Origin: Porphyra umbilicalis
Lineage: Eukaryota; Rhodophyta; Bangiophyceae; Bangiales; Bangiaceae
Direction of reading: 5' to 3'
Length of the DNA: 64,000 bases
Assembly (NCBI GenBank): GCA_002049455.2
Contig: KV918856.1
Coordinates: forward strand, 62,001 to 126,000
The number at the start of each line of letters is the position of its first letter. Position 1 is the first letter of the stretch. Below the pieces are notes generated by a model. It worked only from the letters and a program-made list of their open reading frames with translations, was not told the origin of the DNA and made no database searches. A program made the position numbers and the translations under genes. Below, piece after piece: positions 43,225 to 53,902 of this stretch.

Positions 43225-44791
43225 CTCTCATACTGGAGGCTAACTTCCCGCGCTCGTTTTCAGTACAGTGTTTATTCGATATTGGGGCGCTCGTTTGTAT
43301 GACCCGGTCGTATAAACGAACCGGTCCTTACTGTAATTACATACACTGCAGCGTCGTCATTCCATGGAACTGCTGACTCAGACATAAAGCATGTGCCCCC
43401 GTTGTCCTGCAGCGACACAGCTTCCATGGCCACCGCACCGCACACCATCTTCGCACCTTCAAACTACCACCTGCTTGCCCGCGGTCCTTTCCCCCCCACC
43501 GATCATCCACTTCCCCACTCGTGTTGGCGGGGTCTTTCAGTTGCGACAAGCAAGATCGACGCTGTCGTGCACACACAGCCGCATGGGGTTCTACCTGTAG
43601 CTGACAGCGTCCATGCGGACGTGTCAGAGGTGGTCTCTCTGTTGAAAAACTCTGGTTTGGTTGTAGGAGAAGACGAAGACTAACGCAGCTGAAGAGCTTT
43701 TTTTTTCTGTCGTCTGTTTGATGGCGCTGTTCGCAAACACCGTCTTTCTGGGCCTTTGCACCGTTTTCTTGCAGCGCGTCGGCTTTGAGTCGGTGTAAGT
43801 AGCGAGACCACGACAGGGCGCAAGTACGGTGGTATTGCGGTGACACACCCCAAATGATGATCTGAATGTAATTTCAAAGAAGGCTGCTATAAAGTGGCCC
43901 CGCGTCGCATACTCGAATACACACTGTACAGTCGTTCCACAAAAAACCTAGCACTCGGCCGACATCAAAAGTGCGTCACATATGCTTCTGGTTTCTTGCA
44001 AGCGAGGCTAAAATTCAGTGACGTGTCCCAGCAAAAGTCTAAAACCCACGTCTGTGCTCAAAAGATTTTAGGTGCTCCATCACACACGGCAACGCATGAC
44101 ACCGAAGAGCTCTCCAGGGCCTTCACTGGCCCCCCACGTCGGGGAGACAGGCCCATCGACCAATTTCGCTGTTCCGCCCGGGGCGCGCGTGCCAGGCGTC
44201 ACACGTCCAGTATCGATGATCAGAGCGCGGCCCCGGGCGTGTCGTCCACTTCAGCTGACAGCCCAGTGCGAGAAGGACAGAGACCAGCAGATCTCGTCCT
44301 CCGCGCCATTTCGAACCGCTGGCAAGTCCATTGCGAAATCATCGGGAATCGCAGCATCTTTTGACCCTATCTTTATCCCTGAACGATGGCCCGACGGTCC
44401 AGATCACAGTCCCGTTCTGGGTCGGTCGAGGTCACATGATCACTTTTGTTACAATCAGAACGCAGATATCGACCGGACGCCGGCGTCGTCGATTCGGACC
44501 ACGTCGCCGCCGCGATCCGCAGCCACCCCACCCCCCCCCTAGCAGTGCTGTGTCAAAGGATGACCACCGGCGGAAATGTCGACCACATCACAGTGGGGGA
44601 ATTCCGCAAGGGTGGCTGCAAGAAAGCGCGATTGACTTTGCCATCGGCTTTTTCGTCGACCGACTCCCAGCTACAACCGCCTTCCAACTTTTGTTGTCGA
44701 CCCATGCCGCATATCTCGCACTCGATGGTACACCCAGTCGTGTTGCCACCCCGTCACCCACGCCCCCCCTTTTTTTGCTCTCGCAACGACG
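43225..44791. other. intergenic region
   Basis: Short frames only. None shows a domain. The 100 bp just before 44792 are CT-rich and could include the promoter of the following ORF. Confidence 0.35.
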
Positions 44792-45283
44792 ATGCCTTCC
44801 CCACTTCCGGCCGCGCCGACCTCGCCCAAGGCCGCCCCGAGCCGTCCCAAATGGGGTTCTCGACTTACGACTGAGGTGCGTGACAAGCTCTCTGCTGCCC
44901 GCAAGGAGCTGGGCACGACAAGCGTGAAGCGCCTGATGGATGCCACCGGGGCATCCCGATCAAATGTCCGCACCTGGTTGCGCAACGACGGTGAGGAGGT
45001 CAAGCTGGGGCGACCAACATTTTTTTCCGCCGAGGAGGAGGATGTTATCGCCACCTACATGGCGGCATGGACCAAGGGTGGGGACCTGTTGACTTTTGAC
45101 TTGGCTTCGGTTTTGCTCCGGCAGTACATCGCCGACGTGGAGGATGTCTTCTCCCACCACCCCTTCCCCACTTGTATTGCGCCCTACTGCACTCGCAACA
45201 CACCCAGACCTAACTTACGTCTGGCCTTCATCAGCTTCCGCCATATTGTGTCCCCCCACAGAAAGACAGCAACCGCACGGTGA
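44792..45283 (+). CDS. transposase-type helix-turn-helix protein, probably a fragment
   Basis: From ATG 44792 (MPSPLPAAPTSPKAAPS) the protein has a Pro/Ala leader. A helix-turn-helix follows (TTSVKRLMDATGASRSNVRT, then WLRNDGEEVKLGRP), and then TFFSAEEEDVIATYMAAWTK and LLTFDLASVLLRQYIADVED. A psq-like helix-turn-helix followed by GRP and a second helical bundle is the N-terminal layout of pogo/Tigger and CENP-B-like transposases. No DDE domain follows. After about codon 125 the sequence loses helical character and ends at TGA 45281-45283, so the true gene may continue through an intron, or the copy may be truncated. It is not the missing start of the 12.8-kb fossil, which has its own HTH of a different subtype. 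Confidence 0.5.
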   Translation: MPSPLPAAPTSPKAAPSRPKWGSRLTTEVRDKLSAARKELGTTSVKRLMDATGASRSNVRTWLRNDGEEVKLGRPTFFSAEEEDVIATYMAAWTKGGDLLTFDLASVLLRQYIADVEDVFSHHPFPTCIAPYCTRNTPRPNLRLAFISFRHIVSPHRKTATAR

Positions 45284-46270
45284 AGACAAAGGCGTCATGC
45301 AAGTGCCTGCAGGCAAGAGGATCGACGAAGCACGAGCCAGACGTGATCCGCCCCGGATCACGTTTTTGACCGCTGCTGATCCATTCGGATCAACAGGCCC
45401 TCTCACAGAGCCTGCACAGGCCTCTGAAATTTGGGCCGCGACCCGTCGCTTGCACGACTCACGTCTTCGGAGAGCTACTGATCCACTGGCGTCAGAAGGT
45501 GCTCTCGCAGAGGCTACGGAGGCCTCCGAAAATTGGGTCGCGACCCAATTTTCTATGGACCACTGGATTTCTAACACGTCGCTCTGGAGCTTTCGAAACG
45601 ACCGTGTAATGCTCAGACCCAGAAGAGCAGGCTTAACTAGGCGTGCGGGCCGCCGCTGTAATCGTGGATTGGTCATGTTTGAGGGAGTTTCAACAGCGCA
45701 TGTCTAGAAGAGACAGCATTGGAGAGCAACAGAGGCACATGTGAGATGTCGATGGAACTATTTGTCCCGCGGGTGTGCTAGGTTTTTGGTGGAACGACTG
45801 TACGTGGTACATTTTTGCGACGATCCAGGTGAAGAAGTCTGCATTCCAAAAAGTGTCCATCCGGTCGACTGGTAGCCTGCGCCCTCAAGAAACGTTTCTC
45901 AGGTGACTAATAAAGTGAGACAGTGTTTATTTAGTTGCCTCAACTTGCAACAAGTCGTGGACGCTGGCCACGTCTGTACTTGCTCACGACTCGCCACCGC
46001 CGCAGATCCGCCGCCCGGCCACGCTTCGCGGTCGGCCGTCCTGGCGGCGCTGCGCTGCACGCGGGGCTCCGCGGCCGCGCGCGGGTCTTGCGAGGTGGGT
46101 GTGCAACCCCCCGGGGGACCCTCGCCCCCAGTGCGAAAATCACTGATTTCAGCTGCAGAAACCAGTGAAACACCACGCAGCGTCAATGGGAGAGTGGCGC
46201 CTCACGGGCGCGGCCCTGTGCATGTATTTTAATAGACGCCGCTGGTGTTGCAAAGAGCGCACTCCAAAGT
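45284..46270. other. intergenic region with a diverged duplication
   Basis: A block of about 120 bp is present twice in tandem (about 45370-45475 and 45476-45560). It shares words such as CTACTGATCCA, GAGGC and CCTCCGAAAATTGGG(T/C)CGCGACCC. The GC-rich part at 46000-46130 has no convincing frame. No gene is supported. Confidence 0.35.
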
Positions 46271-46650
46271 AGGGTTGCTCAGAACGCCCGGGGCGCCGTT
46301 AAGGGCGTCGTTAAGGGCGTCACCAGGGCGTCATTTGGGCGTCGTGCGCCCCTAACGCCCCAACTCAAAAGGGCGTCAACAAGGCGTCGCGAAGAGGAAT
46401 TTTTCAGGGGGGTCCACATGATTCAGCAGGTGGCGGCTGTGCACCTTGGTTGAGGACAGGCACCCAGTCTGGACATAAAAATGATATATGAGAGCATGAT
46501 ATGGGTGCTACTTTAATTATATTGTGAATATTGAGGGTGCTACTTGGTGCGTCGTGAGGGCGTTTTGGCTGCCTAATGGGGCGTCAGTACGGCGTCTTAT
46601 CCGTCGCGCGCCCCTGACGCCCCCGACATAGGGGCGTCGTGTGCAACCCT
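46271..46650. mobile_element. 380-bp MITE with AGGGTTGC ends and likely 10-bp target duplication
   Basis: The termini are AGGGTTGC (46271-46278) and GCAACCCT (46643-46650). They are flanked by ACTCCAAAGT on the left and ACTCCAACGG on the right, which agree at 8 of 10 positions in register. A duplication of 9-10 bp fits the Mutator-like group, though without a transposase this is inference. Both arms are packed with GGGCGTC and GACGCCC words that make long imperfect inverted repeats. The middle 150 bp is AT-richer. A partial copy lies inverted at 10845-10990. Confidence 0.8.
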
Positions 46651-48131
46651 ACTCCAACGGGTGCTTGAATGCGCTTCACAGGGTCTGCGCCGACGAGCGT
46701 CAATGTTGACACTGTGAGCGGGGCACCGAGTGTGTGGGTGCGCGAGCGAATTGCAAGCACAGCGCCGGCGCGCGCGCGAAGGAGCGCTCCGGCCCACTGG
46801 GCACGGCCCGCGGGACAGGGGCAGTGTAAATGTCCACGGGCGGCAGCGCCACTGCGCTGCTGGAGACTCGGCAATGTGTGCGGGCGTCACGCGGCGGCAG
46901 CGGCGGCGTCGGCGCCACCCCCCCGCAACCCCGCGTTGTGCATCAGCGGATCTGCGGCTGGCTGGGGGCCGCCGCGCTGCCGCTGCGGCGGCGGCGCTGC
47001 CCCGCCCCCCCCCCCGACCAGGGGGCGGGGGGGGGTGCCCACGGGCGGCTGCCGGTGGGCCCCGCCCCCCGCGCCGAGAAGGTGTAATGCCGGGAGCGCG
47101 CCACCCCGTCGGCCGGCCGCGCGTCGCGCCCTCCCCAACACCCCGGGCGGGGCGCGTGACCACGCACGGCGCCGCCCCTCCCCCCCCCGACACCTCGACG
47201 CGCGCGCCGGGTGACCCCTCGGTCCGCCCCCGTGCACGGCGCCGGGTGGCACCGGGGCGGGGGGCCTCGAGTGACGCCGCGGTGGGGCCCCGGCCGGCGC
47301 GCCCCAATCCCCCGCCGGCCGCCTGGGGGGTTGAATCGGCTGTGCCGGCGGCCGCCGCCCCCCGCGGGTGCCGACGGCACCCCCGGCACCCCCCGCGGGC
47401 GCCCTCGACGGCCGGGGCTGCCGCGCGCCGCGCGTCTGCGCCCGCCGCGCAGCGCCCGCCGCGCGCCCTCGGCCGCCGCCGCGCCTGTCAGCCGGCCCGG
47501 CGGCACCGCGGCATCCCGCTCGCAGTGGGGGTGTCTCCGTGCCCCCCCCCCGCCCCCCCCCCCACCCCCACGGCGCCGCGGGGGCGACGCGGCGGCCGGC
47601 GGCGGGGCGCCCCCCCCCCCCCCCCCCCCCCCCACGCCGACCCCCCCCGCCGCTGCGCGTGCGCGCGGGGCGCGCGGCGGCGGCGCGTGACCCCCCGCCG
47701 CGCCCCCCCCCCCCCCCTCCCAAACGGGGGCGTCCCCCCCCCCCCGCCCGCGCCGGCCGCCGCCGACGCCGCGGCGACCGCCCGCGGGGCGCCCACGCAC
47801 CGCACCACCCGCGTCGGCCGCCCCCGCCGCCCCCCGCCGCCGTGGCGGTCCGTGCCGTCGGGGTGGGTGCCGAGCGGGGGGGCAGGGCGGGGGGGGACCC
47901 CGCCGCCGCATCGGCCGCCGCGCACGCGCCCATCACCGCCCCCCCGGCCCGCGTGCCAGACGCGGCCGGTCCCGACGCGCCCCGCCGCCGCCCGCGCCCG
48001 CCGTCGCCGCCACCGCCACCGCCGCCACCGCCGCCGTCGCCGCCGCCGCCGCCGCCGCCGTCGGGCGCGTCCGCGGCTGCCCCGCCGCCCCCCGCCGCCC
48101 CGCCGCCCCCCGCTGCCGGCGGCGCAGCGCG
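46651..48131. other. GC-rich low-complexity entry to the second gene island
   Basis: Frames on both strands stay open for hundreds of codons only because of base composition. No conserved domain is visible. C and G runs of 8-20 are frequent (46999-47007, 47611-47632, 47707-47717). Part of it may encode the disordered N-terminus of the following kinase, since Pro/Ala/Ser-rich frames with plausible composition continue upstream of 48132, but no start codon can be chosen with confidence. Confidence 0.35.
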
Positions 48132-48503
48132 ATGCTCCCCCCCCCCCCCCCGCCGCGCCGCGACCGCCGCGGCGGTCGGCCGGCGGCAGCGTCAGCGGCG
48201 GCGGCGGGGGCGGGGGCGGCGGGTCGGGCCCCCCCCCCCCCCCCCCCCCCTGGCGCGCACCGGCAGCAGCTGTGCGCCGCCGACGCCCCCCCCCGACCAC
48301 CTCCACTCGTGGTCCTCCTCCCTCGGCTCCTCTGCGGGCGGCGACGACGCGGCGGCGGGGGGGGGCGTCGGTGCGGGAGCGCCCGCCGGCGGCTGTGCCG
48401 TCGGGCCCGCCCCGCGGTGGGTGACGCCGCCGACCACCGCCGGGGGGGGGGGGGGGGGGGGGGCGTGCCGACGCCACCAGTGCCCGCGGGCGCCCGCACG
48501 TCC

Positions 48504-48552
<49 letters not shown>

Positions 48553-49811
48553 CGCCGGCGGCGGGCGCGGCGGCGGGCTCGACGGCGGCGTCGGCGGCGG
48601 CGGCGGCGGCGGTAGACGCGTCAGAGGCCCTCCCCATGCCGTCGGTGCTCGAGCCGCTGCCGTCCATGTCGCCCCTCTCCCCGCCGTCCACGGCGGTGGC
48701 CGGGTGGCCGGCGCCCCCGTCGGGCGCCCGTGCCGCCGCCGCCGCCGCCGCCGCCGCCGCCCCCGCGCTGCCGCCCGCCGCCGCCGCGCGGGACGCGCCG
48801 CGGCGGCGCGCCGCCGCCGCGCCCGCGGCGGGCGGCGGGGGGGTGACGACCACCCCCCCCCCCCCGGCGGGCCGTCGTCGCGCCCGCGCACGCGGGCGGG
48901 GGGGATCCCCCCGCCCCCCGCCGCCGCCGCAGCGTCGACGCGCACGCGGGGGCGCGCGGGGACGCCGCCCCCCCGCGCCGGCGGAGCGTCGAGTGGCGCG
49001 AGCCGCCCGCCGAGGATCACCCCCCCGCCGCGCCCGCACCCGCACCCGCACCCGCCGCCGCCGCCGCGCCGCCGCCGCCGCCGCCGCGCCGCGCCGCGTC
49101 GCCGACGCGTGCGCCGGCGGCCGCCGGGGCGGGGGCCCCGCCCGACGCGCGGCGGCAGACGCCGCCGACGGCGACGCCGGCGGCAGCGGCGGCGGCGGTG
49201 GCGGGGGGGGGCACGCCGGCGGCGGCGCGCCCTCCCCCCCGCGCCGGCACGACGGGCGCCCGCCACGGTCGGCGGCGCCGGCGCCCGTGTCGGGGGGGCT
49301 GCCCCCGAGCGGCGCCCTCGCGCTCGTCGCCCGCCAGCGCCTGCGCGTCGGCGGGTGGGTGCTCCTCCAGCGGGGCGACGGCGGCGGTGGCGGTGGTGGC
49401 GGCGGCGGCGGCGCCGACGGGGGCGGCGGCGGCGGCGGCAGCGGCGGCGGCGGCCGCCGCTCCCTCGCCACCGCCGCGCTGTTGGCGCTCGCGCGCCTCC
49501 CCGTCGGCGGCGGGGGTCCCCCCAAACGGTGGACCGCCGTGTGGGCGGAGCTGCGGGGATCCACCCTCCTCCTGTATGGGGGGGTGCTCGACGGCGACGG
49601 CCCCGCCGGCGGCGGCGGCGCCGGCGGCGGCGGCGGTGACACGCGGCACTCGCTCGAGGGGGGGGGGGGCGCCACGCCCCGGCGCCGTCGACGGCGTCGG
49701 AGGGGGCGCCGCCCCCCGGCCGCCGCCGCACGCCGCGCCGCCCGTCTGACGCAACCGCCACGACGGGGGGGCGGCTGTGGTGGCGGGGGCGGCGGGAGCC
49801 GGCGGCCGCCA

Positions 49812-49849
<38 letters not shown>

Positions 49850-50367
49850 CGCCGCCGCGCATCGGCGGCGGCAGCGTCGCCGCCGTCGCGGCTGGCGGCG
49901 CCGACGGCGGCGGGCGCCACCGGCGGGGCGACCGACGACCCGCCCTGGCCTTGGCCGCCAGTGGCCGCCGACGGCACCGCCGCCGCCGCCGCCGCCGCCG
50001 GTGCCGCCGCCGTGGCAGACGAGGCGCCCGACGGGCTGCCGTCCCCCCCCTCGTCCCCAACGGTCCGCGACGGTGGGCGGGTGCCCCCGCCGCGCCCCCC
50101 CCCGCCCGCACCCGCGCGGCCGGCGTGGCACCGCGACGAGGTGCCGCTGCTCGCCCTGCCGCTCGCACACGGGGCGTTTGTCGTCACGGCCGTGGCGCCC
50201 AACTTGCTGCAAGTCCTCCCGCGCCGCCGCCGGCGGGGCGGGGGGGGGGGGGGGGGGCGCCCCCGCCGCTGCATCCCCGGGGGGGGGGGGGGGGGGGGGG
50301 GGGCGCCCCCGCCGCCGTCGTGGCCCTGGCGGCGCCCGCAACGGCGGCGGCGGCGGCGGCCGCAGGC

Positions 50368-50398
<31 letters not shown>

Positions 50399-51492
50399 GC
50401 GGGCGGCCCGCCCTCGATGGCGACGGCGGGTGCGTCGTCGTTGGCGGCGGCGGCGGCGGCGGCGGGCCGCTGCGCCTCCTCTTTGCGTCGACCGACGAGT
50501 GTCGGCGGTGGCACGACGCGCTGCTGCGGCCGCACGTGGTCGGCGGTGGCGGCGGCGGCGGGGGCGGCGGGGGTGGGGGCGGCGGCGGCGCCCTCCCCCC
50601 CCACGTCCGCGGCGGCGACGCGGGCGCGGCGGCGGCCGCCGCCGAGGCGTCGGCACGCCGGTGGAGTGCTGACTCGGGGGGGCCCCCGTCGCGCGGCCGC
50701 GCCACCCCCGACTGTGCGACGCTCCGCGCGTGGCAGGCGGCGGTGGCCGAGGCGGCGGGGGCGGGGGACGGGGAGGGCCTCCCCGCCGTCGAGCGGGCCA
50801 ACCACCGCGGCTCCCGCGCGGCGGCGGCGGCGGTGGCGGCGGCGGCGCGCGCCGCCGCGGGCGGCGCTGGGGGGGGGTGGGCGGCGCGGCTGGCGGCGGC
50901 GGCGGCGGTGCGGCGGGTGCGGCGGGTGCGGGTGGTGCGGCGGCGGGGGGGGGGCGGCGGGGGTGTCGGCGCCCCCGGCGCGCGCCGCCACCCGCCCGGT
51001 GCTGCCGCTGACGGCGGCGGCCTTTGAGACGCTGCGGCCGCTCGGCACGGGCGCGAGTGGCAGCGTGTACCTCGTGCGGCAGCGGTCGCGGCCGACGAGC
51101 CTCCTCGCCATGAAGGTGATTCCCAAGGCGGGCCTCGCCGCCTCCTCCGACGCGGTGCGCCACGCGCTTGACGAGCGGCTGGTCATGGAGGTGACGCCCC
51201 CCCACCGGTTTGTGCTGACGCTCCGCTACGCCTTTCAATCCCCCCGCAAGCTGTACCTGTGCACCGACTATGTGGCGGGGGGGGACTTGTACGCGTTTTT
51301 GCGCCGCCGCGGGCGCTCCCTCGGCGAGGGCGCGGCGCGGTTTGTGCTCGCCGAGCTCGTCCTCGGCTTGCAGCACCTCCACGCGGCGGGCGTCTTGTAC
51401 CGGGACGTCAAGCTCGAAAACATCCTCCTCGACGCCTCGGGCCACGTGCGCATTGCGGACTTTGGGTTGTCCAAGCTCCTCGCCGCGGGTAC

Positions 51493-51528
<36 letters not shown>

Positions 51529-53055
51529 GCCAGAGCTCACCCGCACGCTGTGTGGCACCAAAAACTATTGCGCGCCCGAGGCGGTGCGCGGCGACGCGTA
51601 CGGCTTGACCGTCGACGTGTGGGCGGTGGGGGTGCTTGCGTACGAGCTGCTGTGTGGGACGACCCCCTTTGACGCCCCCGACACGGCGGCCGTCTTTGCG
51701 CGCATCCTCACCCGCCCCGTCGAGTACCCGCCGCACCTCTCCGACGCGGCCGTCGGGCTCATCCGGGGGCTCCTCGTGCGCGAGCCGGGGGGGCGCCTCG
51801 GGTGCGGCGCGGGCGGGTGGGAGGACGTCAAGGCGCACCCGTTTTTTGGGGGGGTCGACTGGGACGCCGTCGCCGCGGGGCGGCAGACGGCGGGCAACAT
51901 TTTTGCGTCCCCGTTTGTCGGCGCCGCCGGCGCCGGTGGGGGGGGCGGCACCGCCGCCGCCGCCGCCGCCGACGGGGCGGCCGCCGCCGCCGACAAGGCG
52001 ACCGCCGACGCTGTGGCGGGGTGGGCCGAGCCGGGCGGGCCCGCCGCCCGCTGGGACGCCGACTGGCCGGTGCGGCACCGGCGGGGGCGCCGCGCCGCCG
52101 CCGCCGCCTCCCCGCCGCGGCGCCCGCGCGCGGCGCCCGACGGGGTGGCTGCCGCCGCCGCCGCCGCCGCCGCCGCCGACGGCGTCGGCGGCGCGACGGC
52201 CACGCGCCCGGCCGTCGTGCGCGATGCGCCCGCGGGCGGCGGCGCGGCGGGGGGCGGCACCTCCCCGCGCACCTCGTGCGTGGGCGGGCCGGTCAGCTCC
52301 GTCGTCGGCGGCGGCTCGGCCGCGTCGGTGCGGGGGGCGACGGACCCGCGCGGCGCCCGGCCGGCGGCGCCCCGACGGCGGCCGAGCCGCCGCCGCGGCC
52401 GTCGTCAGACGTGTGGTCTGACGCGCGCCCGCGGCTGCCATCCTCCTCGTCTGGGTCCTCCACCACCTCCCCGTCGGCGGCGGGCGACGCCGCGTCTGCG
52501 GCGGGGGCGGGGCTGCCCCCCCCCCCCCCCGCCCCGCCCCGACGGTCCGCGGCTTGACGCTCGCGCCCGACGCGACCGTGTCGTTTGGGCCCGCCGGCAC
52601 CCTCTCCTTCTCCACCGCGTCGACGGCGACGGATTCAACGGGCGGGGGCGGGGGCCCGTCGTTCACCGCACCCCCCCCACGCCTGCCGGTGGGGGGGGGG
52701 CGCCGCGGGGCGGCCGCCGCCGCGGCCCCGCCGCGCGGCGACGATTGGTCGACATCGGCAGAGGCGGCGGCGGCGGCGGCGGCGGCGGCAGCGGCCGCCG
52801 CCGCCGACGCTGCCGACGCGGCCGACGCGGCCGACGCGGCCGACCGCCCCGCCGCGGGGCGCAGCGTGAGCAACCTCCCCGCGTCCGCCGGGGAGCGCCG
52901 GCACCGTCGCGCCCCCGCCGCGTGCGCGGCGGCCGGCGGCAGCGGCAGCGTCGACGGCGGCGGCGGCGGCGGCCGCCGGTGGCCCCTCCGCGACTGCATG
53001 GCGCCGCGCCGCGGCCGACGCGACGGCGGCGGCGGCGTCGCCGGCGGCGGCGGTG

Positions 53056-53093
<38 letters not shown>

Positions 53094-53373
53094 GGCGGCG
53101 GGGCGCCCGCGGGGGCGGCGGCCGGCTGTGCGGGTCAGGTGCTCCTCGGCTACAGCTTCATGCGCGACGAGGCGGGCGGCGCCGGGGGGGGGCGGGGGGG
53201 CGGGGGGACTCGGCCCCCACGACGCGCACCCCCCGCCGCCCCACCCGCCGCCGTCGTCGCCGCTGCCGGCGGTGGCGGCGGCGGCGGCGGCGCGTCGGCA
53301 GCGGGGGGCCTTTGGGGCGCTCGGCGACGGCGCGGCGGTCGTCGCCGTGCCGCACCCGCACGAGGGGTGGTGA
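48132..53373 (+). CDS. PH-domain AGC protein kinase, PKB/Akt-like, with very large low-complexity inserts
   Basis: The kinase domain (about 51020-51910) is complete. It has the glycine loop LGTGASGSVYLVR, the catalytic Lys in LAMKVIPK, and YRDVKLENILLDASG as the catalytic loop with the usual His replaced by Tyr. ADFGLSK follows, then the activation segment LTRTLCGTKNYCAPEA, whose Thr residues fit the PDK1 site of AGC kinases, and DVWAVGVLAYELL. Upstream a PH domain is split by Gly/Ala/Pro inserts into LRVGGWVLLQRG, PPKRWTAVWAELRGSTLLLY, VPLLALPLAHGAFVVTAV and PLRLLFASTDECRRWHDALL. Far downstream LLGYSFMRDE resembles the C-terminal hydrophobic motif, and the frame ends at TGA 53371-53373 after VVAVPHPHEGW. 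The parts lie in three frames that switch at G or C runs (about 48441-48461, 49650-49960, 50230-50300, 50945-50953, 52520-52530). The start is uncertain. PH plus AGC order supports Akt, but S6K- or SGK-like assignments are possible. Confidence 0.72.
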
Positions 53374-53902
53374 GCGTGGGGGGGGGGGGGGGGGGGGGGG
53401 GGGGGGAGGCGGGGGGGGGGGGGGGGGGGAGGGGGGGCGCCACCCATCTTTGGGTATTTTGGGGGGCGGCGCGGGACCGCACCCGCCGCCCCGCCCCGCG
53501 GCGCGGCGGCGCGTCGGACCAACGGCAGCCGCGGGCGGTGCGCAGGGGCGCGCGGTGCAGGGGCGCCGTGCACAGCGGGGCGGCGCGCGCGCTCGTGCGC
53601 CGCGACCGCGCGCGTCGGGGCGCCCGACGGCGGCACGCGCGGGGCGGCGTCTGCGGCCCGTCGCACGCCCCGCGCGTGCGCACGCGGCCGGGCGTGGGGC
53701 GACGCGCACGCCGACCGCCCGCGGGCCGCTGCCGCTCCCGTGGCGCGTGCGCTGGAGCCGTGACCGTGAAACAGAGTTTGTACAGCTGCGTTTTGGCGGA
53801 GCCCACCCCCCGGCGCCCGACCCCCCGGGCCACCGGCGGCGCACCCCAGGTGGGGGGACGCCCACTCACCCCCCCCCCCCCGCCGAGCCATCCCGGCCCC
53901 TC
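53374..53902. other. spacer between convergent kinase and TSG101 genes, with 29-G and 19-G runs
   Basis: A run of 29 G (53378-53406) and another of about 19 G (53411-53429) follow the kinase stop directly, then GC-rich sequence without domain signal. Both neighbouring genes end here. Confidence 0.5.

Noticed and set aside
47488-52999. Very long minus-strand open frames (up to 1688 codons) opposite the kinase
   Set aside because: They are Arg/Pro/Gly/Ala low complexity caused by GC-extreme DNA, contain no domain, and lie opposite a clear kinase domain on the plus strand.
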